This document shows, one piece after another, positions 1 through 5,773 of a stretch of DNA of 10,128 nucleotides. Within the stretch, counting starts at the first letter, position 1. Each line of letters begins with the position of its first letter. The position numbers and the translations under genes are program-made. The DNA lies in the NCBI GenBank assembly GCA_030431945.1, contig JAUIIF010000111.1, forward strand, positions 1 through 10,128, in the 5' to 3' direction. This stretch comes from Bacteroidia bacterium. Lineage in GTDB: Bacteria; Bacteroidota; Bacteroidia; Chitinophagales; Saprospiraceae. The notes under the pieces were generated by a model, which was not told where the DNA came from, made no database searches, and was given only the letters and a program-made list of their open reading frames with translations.

Positions 1-43
1 GCGCAAAACCATTCACCTCCAGGGCGTTCCGGCCAGCAACCAT
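1..43 (-). CDS. Possible N-terminus of a gene cut by the left edge
   Basis: An ATG on the minus strand at 43-41 opens a frame that runs off the window after 14 residues (MVAGRNALEVNGFA). It is preceded directly by six A bases, a pattern common before starts in Bacteroidota, and an in-frame TGA lies upstream, so this ATG is the first possible start. The gene would be divergent from the ABC exporter. The fragment is too short to assign a family, and there is no recognisable ribosome binding site. It may also be chance open frame. Confidence 0.35.
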   Translation of the reverse strand, partial: MVAGRNALEVNGFA

Positions 44-62
44 TTTTTTACAACGGCTAACG

Positions 63-94
63 TAGCGAAAATTCGCTATTCAGGTTTTCACCTG
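63..94. promoter_or_regulatory. Two adjacent palindromes upstream of the left-edge gene
   Basis: Two short inverted repeats stand side by side: TAGCGAA (63-69) and TTCGCTA (72-78) separated by AA, then CAGGT (81-85) and ACCTG (90-94) separated by TTTC. They lie 20-50 bases before the putative ATG at 43 on the minus strand, where an operator or a 5'-leader hairpin would be expected. The first is nearly a perfect 16-bp dyad, typical in size for a dimeric repressor site. No regulator can be named from the sequence. Confidence 0.3.
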
Positions 95-337
95 ACTTCG
101 TGCTTCAGCCCGAAGCGCAGGAGGCTTCCCCGCCGCGCTACACAACTCGTCCCGTCACTCCGGGCGGAGGGTACAAAACCAGGCCGCTGCCCGTACCTTC
201 CTGCCGGTACTTTGCGGGCGGTGCAGACGGAGGGGCCGGAGAACGGCCAGGCAGCGTTTTCGGGTTTGCCTCAACTCCAACGCCTGGCACGGGGAATGTA
301 GACCGACACCCCCGCTCAGGTTCTGCGCTGCTTTTAC

Positions 338-364
338 CCCTTCCCCGGCACCAGCGGCCGCGCC
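338..364 (+). repeat. Copy 1 of a short GC-rich intergenic repeat
   Basis: This segment reads CCCTTCCC, two bases, GCACC, one base, GCGGCCGCGCC. The segment at 8656-8681 has the same three blocks in the same order and orientation, with one base fewer in the first gap. A CTGCTTT block also precedes both copies (328-334 and 8643-8649). Both copies are in non-coding DNA. Two copies in 10 kb may mark a dispersed repeat, but GC-rich sequence makes chance similarity possible. Confidence 0.35.
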
Positions 365-405
365 CGAAAAAACGGGATTTTCACAACCTCAGGCCCGGCA
401 AAGCG

Positions 406-435
406 TTTGCCATCAGAACCCCACTGATAATTTAC
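406..435 (+). promoter_or_regulatory. Weak candidate promoter for the ABC exporter
   Basis: TTTG at 406-409 is followed after 18 bases by TAATTTAC at 428-435. The Bacteroidota consensus is a -33 TTTG and a -7 TAnnTTTG about 19-21 bases apart, so the upstream box fits, the spacing is slightly short and the downstream box matches four of six defined positions. It lies about 48 bases before the GTG start at 483. The call is weak. Confidence 0.25.
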
Positions 436-482
436 GGTAACTTACCGCTCTCCAACAGCTTTAAAGACCAAGAGACCAGCCC

Positions 483-2270
483 GTGCGCGAACTCAAATTC
501 CTCAATCAATTTTTCTGGAAATACCGCTGGCGGCTGTTGCTGGGCATTATATTTATTTGTGCCTCCAATTACTTCAGTGTCCTTCAGCCCCAGGTGATCC
601 GGGAAGCCCTCGACCTCGTCATTGAGCAGGTGAACACTTACCGGATGTACGATGGTTTTGAGCTGGGTGACGAGTACTTCGGGGTGCTGAGCCACAGCCT
701 GATGGTTTTCGGGATCATCGTCCTGCTGCTGGCGCTCCTGATGGGCTTTTTTCTTTACCTGACGCGGCAGACCATCATCGTGATGAGTCGCCTCATCGAA
801 TACGACCTGCGGGAAGTCATCTACGACCACTACCAGGAATTGAGCCTTGACTTTTACAAGCGCAACAATACCGGCGACCTGATGAGCAGGATCACCGAAG
901 ACGTCAATAAGGTCCGCATGTACCTCGGCCCCGCCGTTATGTACTGCGCCAACCTGGTGTCTACCATTGTTTTGGTGGTGATCAGTATGCTGGCCGTAAG
1001 TCCGACCCTGACCTTGTACACCCTCATCCCACTGCCCCTGCTGGCCATCAGCATTTACTACGTCAGCAACATTATCCATACCCGGTCCACCTTCATCCAG
1101 CAGCAACTGTCTAAACTGACCAGCGTGGCCCAGGAGGTATTCAGCGGCATCCGGGTAGTGAAAAGTTACGTGCGGGAGCCGCAGCAGGTCAAGTACTTCG
1201 CGAGCCAGAGCGACCAGTACATGAACATGAGTATGGGCCTGGCCAAGGTGGATGCCTGGTTCTTTCCACTCATGGTTTTCATGGTGGGGGCCGCAACGAT
1301 CCTGACGGTCTACGTGGGTGGGCTGCAGGTAGTAGCCGGCAACATTTCTGCCGGCAACATTGCCGAGTTTGTCATCTACGTCAATATGCTGACCTGGCCG
1401 GTTACCGCCATCGGCTGGATCGCCAGCATTGTACAGCAGGCCGCCGCCAGCCAGAAACGGATTAACGAATTTCTGGAAACAAAGACCAGCATCACCGACC
1501 CCGCCCCGGCTGACCAGCACGACATCCGGGGAGAGATTGCTTTTGAAAACGTCAGCTTTGTCTATCCCGACACTGGGATCAAGGCCATTGACAACGTAAG
1601 CTTCCACCTCAAGGCGGGGGAAAAGCTGGCCATTATCGGACGGACGGGTTCGGGTAAAACGACCGTCGCGGACCTGCTCCTCAGGATGTACGACGTGACG
1701 GAGGGCCGCATTCTCATTGACGGTAAAGACATCCGGGAACAGGGGCTGGCCAATCTCCGCCGGCAGATCGGCTACGTCCCCCAGGACATTTTCCTCTTCA
1801 GCGATACGATTCACAACAACATCGCCTTCGGCGCTGCCGAAGACCCTTCCCGCGAAGAGGTGGAAAACTTTGCCCGTCATGCGGCCGTCTACGACGACAT
1901 TGCCGGGCTTACGCTCGGGTTCGACACCCGCGTCGGCGAACGCGGCGTGACGCTCTCCGGCGGGCAGAAGCAACGCGTCAGCATCGCCCGGGCCCTCATC
2001 AAGCGGCCCGACATTATTTTACTGGACGACTGCCTCAGCGCCGTGGACACCAACACCGAGCAACAAATCCTGGGCTACTTCAACGAAGCCCTGCAGGATA
2101 AAACGGCCATCATCATTACCCACCGCATCTACGGTCACCTGAAATTCGATAAGATCATCGTACTGGAAGACGGCCACATCGCTGAAATGGGTACCCACGA
2201 AGAACTGCTCGCCAACGGCGGCTACTATTCCGAGATCGTGGAACGGCAGATGGCAGAGGAGGTGGAATAG
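483..2270 (+). CDS. ABC exporter half-transporter (fused permease and ATPase)
   Basis: A 595-residue protein with the architecture of type I ABC exporters (MsbA/MdlB/YheI-like): six predicted membrane helices in residues about 15-325, then a nucleotide-binding domain from about 350. Visible motifs are Walker A GRTGSGKT (386-393), Q-loop Gln434, signature LSGGQ (491-495), Walker B IILLD (511-515), D-loop SAVD (519-522) and H-loop His547. The residue after the Walker B Asp, normally the catalytic Glu, is Asp516, as in the degenerate site of some heterodimeric exporters, so it may pair with another half-transporter. The start is GTG at 483: an in-frame TAA at 462-464 leaves no ATG upstream. It would export lipid, drug or another hydrophobic compound across the inner membrane; the substrate cannot be told. 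The gene converges on the M23 peptidase gene. A long antisense open frame over it is a shadow. Confidence 0.95.
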   Translation: MRELKFLNQFFWKYRWRLLLGIIFICASNYFSVLQPQVIREALDLVIEQVNTYRMYDGFELGDEYFGVLSHSLMVFGIIVLLLALLMGFFLYLTRQTIIVMSRLIEYDLREVIYDHYQELSLDFYKRNNTGDLMSRITEDVNKVRMYLGPAVMYCANLVSTIVLVVISMLAVSPTLTLYTLIPLPLLAISIYYVSNIIHTRSTFIQQQLSKLTSVAQEVFSGIRVVKSYVREPQQVKYFASQSDQYMNMSMGLAKVDAWFFPLMVFMVGAATILTVYVGGLQVVAGNISAGNIAEFVIYVNMLTWPVTAIGWIASIVQQAAASQKRINEFLETKTSITDPAPADQHDIRGEIAFENVSFVYPDTGIKAIDNVSFHLKAGEKLAIIGRTGSGKTTVADLLLRMYDVTEGRILIDGKDIREQGLANLRRQIGYVPQDIFLFSDTIHNNIAFGAAEDPSREEVENFARHAAVYDDIAGLTLGFDTRVGERGVTLSGGQKQRVSIARALIKRPDIILLDDCLSAVDTNTEQQILGYFNEALQDKTAIIITHRIYGHLKFDKIIVLEDGHIAEMGTHEELLANGGYYSEIVERQMAEEVE

Positions 2271-2284
2271 TACTACAGGGAAGC

Positions 2285-2308
2285 CAGGTTGTTTGAAAAC
2301 GACTCCTG
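2285..2308. terminator. Possible hairpin terminator after the ABC exporter
   Basis: Fifteen bases after the exporter stop, GTTGTT (2288-2293) can pair with AACGAC (2298-2303) around a TGAA loop, with one G-T wobble. CAG (2285-2287) and CTG (2306-2308) extend the stem across a bulge. There is no T-run on either side, so it is not a canonical intrinsic terminator. It sits in the 127-bp gap between two convergent genes, where a terminator is expected. Confidence 0.25.
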
Positions 2309-2397
2309 ATGTTCCGATCAAATTGAAACGCTGTAATTCAGGTTATCAACGGTACGTTCGTTGGCCGGGCGGGCGGAATTATGGTCGGCCTGCTGCC

Positions 2398-3573
2398 TCA
2401 GTCAAAATTTGCGTATCCCACTTCTCCCCGCTCTGTCTTTACCCGGTAAAACCGTCCGGAGGCACCTAAGGCCGTAACCGGCTCTCCGTTTTGCAGTTGG
2501 CGGATAATGGCTCCGTCCCGCGTCGGCGTGAGGCGGAGGTAGTGGTTGCCACGCGGCGGAACGGAGGTATTCTGAGCGGGTTCAGCGAGCAGTAAAGGGG
2601 AGGCTGCGGGCAGTTCATCGGGCCGCTGTAAAAAAGGATAAGGATCGATGGCACTGCCTGCGTAAATGCCGAAATGAAGGTGCGGCGGGGTCGAACGGGC
2701 GTTGCCCGTATTACCGACGGTGCCGACGATCTCCCCCCGGCGGACGCGCTGTCCTTTGCGGACCAGCTGCTCCTCCAGGTGCGCATAGTAGTACCGGAGG
2801 CCGCGTTCCCGGTCGTACAACCAAACGGTTTTTCCGCCGATTCCGGTATTGGTCAGGCGGGTAATTTCACCGTCCGTGAGGGCCAGCAGGTTGGTCCCCT
2901 TCGGCGCAAAAATATCATTGCCTTCGTGCTTACGGGCGCCGCCGTCACGCGGCGCGCCCCAGAAGCTCTGGATGGCCGCCTCGTCCTTACCGGCCACGGG
3001 AAATTCCAGCACCGGAGTAGTCGTCAGCTGTAGTTCGTACCGCGTGAACTGCCAGGGAGCTGCCTGGAGCACCAGCAACAGCTCTTCGCCCGCTAATGCT
3101 TCCGTTTCGTAAGAGAGTTCCCGGCCTTCGGCGGAGAAGTAAGCCCGGGGGCGTTTAGCCGGTACTCCCTTTTTCAGGGAAAAAAGTTCGCCAAAAAGAT
3201 AGGGGTCATTGTTGAGCGCGCGCACGTACAGCTCCCGGCCCGGCGGCAACCAGAGGCGCAGGGACTGGGCGGAAAGGACGAGGCTATTGTCCAGGTGGAT
3301 CAGTTCCCGGTGCGGCAATTCCACCCTGAGGGGAGTCGTTTTGGCCACTTCGTACGCTTCCTCCCACAACTGAAGGTCTTGCTTACCGACGGCCCCTTCC
3401 TTAGCCAGCTGTCGCCTGAGCTCCGTGCGTGGTGTTTTAGGGCCAAACAGCTGGCTGAACAATGACCTGGCGTCTCCTGCCAGGTCCCGCCCCCCCAGTG
3501 CCGCGTATAGGGTCAGTAAGCCAAGCAGGATAAAAATGAAAAGGTAAAAGCGGGAGGGAGCGGACAGGCGCAT
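2398..3573 (-). CDS. Membrane-anchored M23 (LytM-type) peptidase with SH3b tail
   Basis: Predicted to cleave peptide cross-links in peptidoglycan from the outer face of the inner membrane. From the ATG at 3573 the protein has 391 residues: a single hydrophobic anchor at about 8-27, an uncharacterised stretch (about 40-190), an M23 domain (about 190-315) and an SH3b-like domain at the end (about 340-391). Zinc ligands are visible as HEGND (His216, Asp220) and HLHFG (His298, His300), with the additional conserved His265 in YYAHLE. The set is complete, so it should be an active enzyme rather than a degenerate LytM factor. The frame is open further to a GTG at 3741, but the extension looks non-coding and would put a second hydrophobic stretch ahead of the anchor, so 3573 is preferred. 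Its specific role (cell separation, growth or cell lysis) is not evident. Confidence 0.9.
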   Translation of the reverse strand: MRLSAPSRFYLFIFILLGLLTLYAALGGRDLAGDARSLFSQLFGPKTPRTELRRQLAKEGAVGKQDLQLWEEAYEVAKTTPLRVELPHRELIHLDNSLVLSAQSLRLWLPPGRELYVRALNNDPYLFGELFSLKKGVPAKRPRAYFSAEGRELSYETEALAGEELLLVLQAAPWQFTRYELQLTTTPVLEFPVAGKDEAAIQSFWGAPRDGGARKHEGNDIFAPKGTNLLALTDGEITRLTNTGIGGKTVWLYDRERGLRYYYAHLEEQLVRKGQRVRRGEIVGTVGNTGNARSTPPHLHFGIYAGSAIDPYPFLQRPDELPAASPLLLAEPAQNTSVPPRGNHYLRLTPTRDGAIIRQLQNGEPVTALGASGRFYRVKTERGEVGYANFD

Positions 3574-3888
3574 GGGGTAAAGAGCAAATAACAGGGTGGG
3601 TAAGATAAGTTTTTCCCCGACCAAAAGCACGCGGCAAATAAAGAACATCACTAAATGGACCGGTGACAGGGTTAAGGCGCCACCTCCTTTTCGCCTGCTG
3701 TTGTCTCCTGCGTAATCTTTCTGGCGGTGCTGATCTACCACCCGGGGTTAACTGACCAGCAGGAAATATTTACCAGGGCAGCCGGCAGCACACGCGCCCC
3801 CCAAAAAAAAAGCACTGCATCAAAAGACACAGTGCAAAAACGAATGAAACAGAATGCTACTACACTCACTAGTATTTTCTTAGGCGAC
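3574..3888. other. Intergenic region before the M23 peptidase gene
   Basis: If the peptidase starts at 3573, this 315-bp gap contains the intrinsic terminator of the SPFH gene (3803-3835) and, further on, the leader of the peptidase gene. I found no convincing -33/-7 promoter pair. An AAATATTT palindrome is present in 3764-3772. The open frame into this region (up to 3741) has no domain and is more likely fortuitous. No RNA gene was recognised. Confidence 0.5.
3803..3835 (-). terminator. Intrinsic terminator of the SPFH gene
   Basis: On the minus strand, GCACTG (3835-3830) pairs with CAGTGC (3817-3812) around a 12-base loop, followed at once by nine T bases (3811-3803). It starts 53 bases after the SPFH stop codon. 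This is a standard Rho-independent terminator, and it separates the SPFH gene from the M23 peptidase gene downstream, which should therefore have its own promoter. Confidence 0.85.
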
Positions 3889-4707
3889 CTATTTTTTCTT
3901 CTTTGCGGAAGAGGTAGGTACGACGCCATCGTCGTTCATCATTACCGGGAGGTCTCCATCCGAAATAATGATTTTGGCGTTTGGCGATTTCGCCAGCTCG
4001 AGGAAGGCTTCGATTGACTTGAAGCGGAGAATTTCAGGAGTTAACCCTTCGGCAATAATTAACTGAGCATCCCGGGTACCCTCCGCCTTGATCCGCTGCT
4101 GGTCGGCCTCCTGCTTAGCCTGCTGGAGGACAAACTCCATGCGGAGCGCCTGCTGCTCTGCCTCCAGTTTTTCTTCAATGGAACGAGCCAGGTTGATCGG
4201 TAGCTGGATTGACTTTACGAGTACCGTCTCAAGGTTGATGCCCCGATCCTTCAGGTTGGTCAACATTTGATCCCGGATCGCCTGCTCGATGACCGCCCGC
4301 TGGCCGGTGTGCATATCCTTGGCGAAATAACGGGCCGAGACGTCCGCTACCGCAGAACGGAAGACGGGCAGAATGACCGAACGTTCGTAGTTGATCCCGA
4401 TCTGGCGCAGCACTTCTGCCGCCTGGGAGCCATCCAAACTGTAGAGGATGGAGATCTCCGCACGAATATTCAAACCTTCTTTGGAGGGTAAATTGAGTTC
4501 TACTTCCAGGTTTTCCGTTTGGGTACTAACCTTCTGAATGGAGGTAATAAAGGGGTTGAAGAAAGCAACCCCGCGGTCAATGGATTTCTCCTGGTACTTA
4601 CCCAGGGTACGTTTTACGCCAACTTCCCCTTCGCGCACGATGGTACAACTTGGTAAAAGTAGCGAAAGCACTAAAGCGAGGGCGAAAAAATTAATCAGGT
4701 TTTTCAT
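3889..4707 (-). CDS. SPFH/prohibitin-like lipoprotein
   Basis: A 272-residue protein of the SPFH (band 7/prohibitin) superfamily, whose members form large ring or cage assemblies on membranes and often modulate proteases or organise membrane domains. Residues 1-21 are a lipoprotein signal with lipobox LPSC, so Cys21 is the likely lipidated residue. The SPFH domain spans about 24-175, followed by a charged coiled-coil region (about 175-220) and a prohibitin-like C-terminus (about 220-258), then a tail of four lysines. The frame is open to 4764, but the 19-residue extension is proline-rich and precedes the signal, so the ATG at 4707 is chosen. The gene follows the TPR-like gene by 65 bases and may be co-transcribed with it. 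A strong intrinsic terminator follows. Lipid anchoring would place the protein in the periplasm. Its partner is unknown. Confidence 0.92.
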   Translation of the reverse strand: MKNLINFFALALVLSLLLPSCTIVREGEVGVKRTLGKYQEKSIDRGVAFFNPFITSIQKVSTQTENLEVELNLPSKEGLNIRAEISILYSLDGSQAAEVLRQIGINYERSVILPVFRSAVADVSARYFAKDMHTGQRAVIEQAIRDQMLTNLKDRGINLETVLVKSIQLPINLARSIEEKLEAEQQALRMEFVLQQAKQEADQQRIKAEGTRDAQLIIAEGLTPEILRFKSIEAFLELAKSPNAKIIISDGDLPVMMNDDGVVPTSSAKKKK

Positions 4708-4772
4708 GGTATTGGGTTTAAAGCATAAAGGAATTGGTAAAGGCTGAGGAGAGACCGGTATCACGGACCGGC

Positions 4773-5615
4773 TCAGAAGTTGCAGAGGCTTTCAAGCATG
4801 ACGTTGGCAGGCTTAAACCCGGCTTTGGCGGCTTGGGAAAGGTCCTGGCAGCCGTTGACGTAGTCGTTCATCAGGATGTAACCCAGGCCCCGGTTGTAGT
4901 TTAATTCAGGCCAGCTTACGGCCTCCTTCAGGGAAACATCCGTGTAAAGGTTAATGGCCTCGGCGTAATCATGGTTAAGCATCGCGAGATTAGCCAGTAA
5001 CATCTTGCGTACGCCCTGGTGGTAGGTACGGGGCATGGCCTCCAGGGTTCGGCGGGAAGACAGCACGTCTTGGTTAACCTTTTGCTGAAGGGCACGTACC
5101 GCCAGGGCAGTATCGGGAGCACTGGTGATGGTCAGGTATTGCTCATAAAAATATTCACTGGGGGTAGGTCCGGTGCTGGCAAAGCGAGCTTGCGCAGTAA
5201 AGCCGTAATTCATTTGATACCATTCCTGCGGGTAAAGCGCGAGGAACGGGAGCAGCCCGTTACGCCCTTTGGCCAGGAAGAAAGCTGTTGCCGTCGGGTT
5301 CTGCCGCTCGGCCCGCAAGCGATCTCGCTCAGCTTCCAGGCTACGGCCCAGGCGGTAAAGCAAGGAAGATCTGGCCGTAAGCACCGGCACCCAGTCCGGT
5401 TGCCACGCCAGGGCACTATTGTAAGTCAATAAAGCCAACTCGAACTGACCGGTAAGCTGCTGCCGATGCGCCCGGTTGAGCTGACCAACGGGAAGGTTAG
5501 CGTAACTAGCTATGCCCGAAGCAGGCAACAGCGGCAACTCTGTCACCTGTGCTCCCAGAATTAAAGGGAACAAAACTGCAATAAACTGCAGACGAAACTG
5601 ACTCATCTTTTTCAT
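4773..5615 (-). CDS. Exported helical-repeat (TPR-like) protein, function unknown
   Basis: From the ATG at 5615 the product has 280 residues. A signal peptide is visible: lysines at 2-3, a hydrophobic core at about 9-20, and a likely cleavage site at GA-Q near residue 22. The remainder is mostly helical. TPR-like helix pairs are visible at about 45-105 (alternating small and aromatic residues, ending in a charged helix) and about 200-270, where a YAEAINLY segment is followed by an LNYNRGLGYI segment. The middle (about 105-195) has no motif I know. The frame is open to an ATG at 5702, but that extension would bury the signal peptide 29 residues in and overlap a palindrome, so 5615 is preferred. 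It precedes the SPFH gene by 65 bases. It probably serves as a periplasmic protein-interaction scaffold; this is inference. Confidence 0.75.
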   Translation of the reverse strand: MKKMSQFRLQFIAVLFPLILGAQVTELPLLPASGIASYANLPVGQLNRAHRQQLTGQFELALLTYNSALAWQPDWVPVLTARSSLLYRLGRSLEAERDRLRAERQNPTATAFFLAKGRNGLLPFLALYPQEWYQMNYGFTAQARFASTGPTPSEYFYEQYLTITSAPDTALAVRALQQKVNQDVLSSRRTLEAMPRTYHQGVRKMLLANLAMLNHDYAEAINLYTDVSLKEAVSWPELNYNRGLGYILMNDYVNGCQDLSQAAKAGFKPANVMLESLCNF

Positions 5616-5642
5616 GACTGGCGAGTTTCGAATAGAACTACT

Positions 5643-5675
5643 ATTCTTAATGATAGTTTTACTTTCATTAAGGAT
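5643..5675. promoter_or_regulatory. Palindromic candidate operator before the TPR-like gene
   Basis: ATTCTTAATGA (5643-5653) and TCATTAAGGAT (5665-5675) form an inverted repeat with 10 of 11 positions complementary and an 11-base spacer, giving half-sites two helical turns apart (22 bases centre to centre). It lies in an unusually AT-rich stretch that begins 28 bases before the ATG at 5615. That fits an operator for a dimeric regulator or a leader hairpin. If translation started at 5702 it would be coding. Confidence 0.4.
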
Positions 5676-5773
5676 ATTAATGCTTTGACGCAAACTTGAC
5701 ATTCTCGTCGGCTAAAGGTGGGGAACTGACCACACTGCCAGACAATATCCCTGCCCCTGGAAAACCGGTACAG

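Larger units (their letters stand above)
44..482. other. GC-rich divergent intergenic region, hairpin-rich
   Basis: No convincing gene lies here. The plus-strand open frame beginning at 100 runs into the ABC exporter in another frame and has a composition (Pro, Arg, Gly rich, no domain) expected of GC-rich non-coding DNA. The stretch holds several short inverted repeats: GCTTC/GAAGC at 102-116, GTACC/GGTAC at 193-210, GGCCG/CGGCC at 234-248, GCCAGGC/GCCTGGC at 246-288, and CCCG/CGGG around six A bases at 363-376. It also carries one copy of a short repeat (338-364). I could not match it to RNase P RNA, tmRNA, SRP RNA or a cobalamin riboswitch by their conserved cores. Confidence 0.6.

Noticed and set aside
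100..597. Plus-strand open frame before and into the ABC exporter
   Set aside because: It is Pro/Arg/Gly-rich, has no recognisable domain and overlaps a well supported gene in a different frame.
1335..1361. Tandem 12-base repeat (GCCGGCAACATT) with a 15-base period in the ABC exporter
   Set aside because: It encodes AGNIS-AGNIA in a membrane-domain loop; this is an ordinary in-frame local duplication or chance codon use, and the frame is intact.
432..1973. A 513-codon open frame antisense to the ABC exporter
   Set aside because: Its composition is His-, Asp- and Val-rich with no domain, as expected of a mirrored frame in a GC-rich gene, and the plus-strand exporter has every ABC motif.
2363..2390. 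GGCCG/CGGCC inverted repeat between the two convergent genes
   Set aside because: Five base pairs around an 18-base loop in GC-rich DNA are expected by chance.
3574..3741. N-terminal extension of the M23 peptidase from a GTG at 3741
   Set aside because: The ATG at 3573 gives a standard N-terminal anchor; the extension has no domain and would place an extra hydrophobic stretch ahead of it.
4754..4772. CCGGT/ACCGG hairpin just after the TPR-like gene stop
   Set aside because: It has a five-base stem, a seven-base loop and no T-run; too weak for a terminator, and the gene probably reads on into the SPFH gene.
5616..5702. N-terminal extension of the TPR-like protein from an ATG at 5702
   Set aside because: It would bury the signal peptide 29 residues inside the protein and make the AT-rich palindrome coding.
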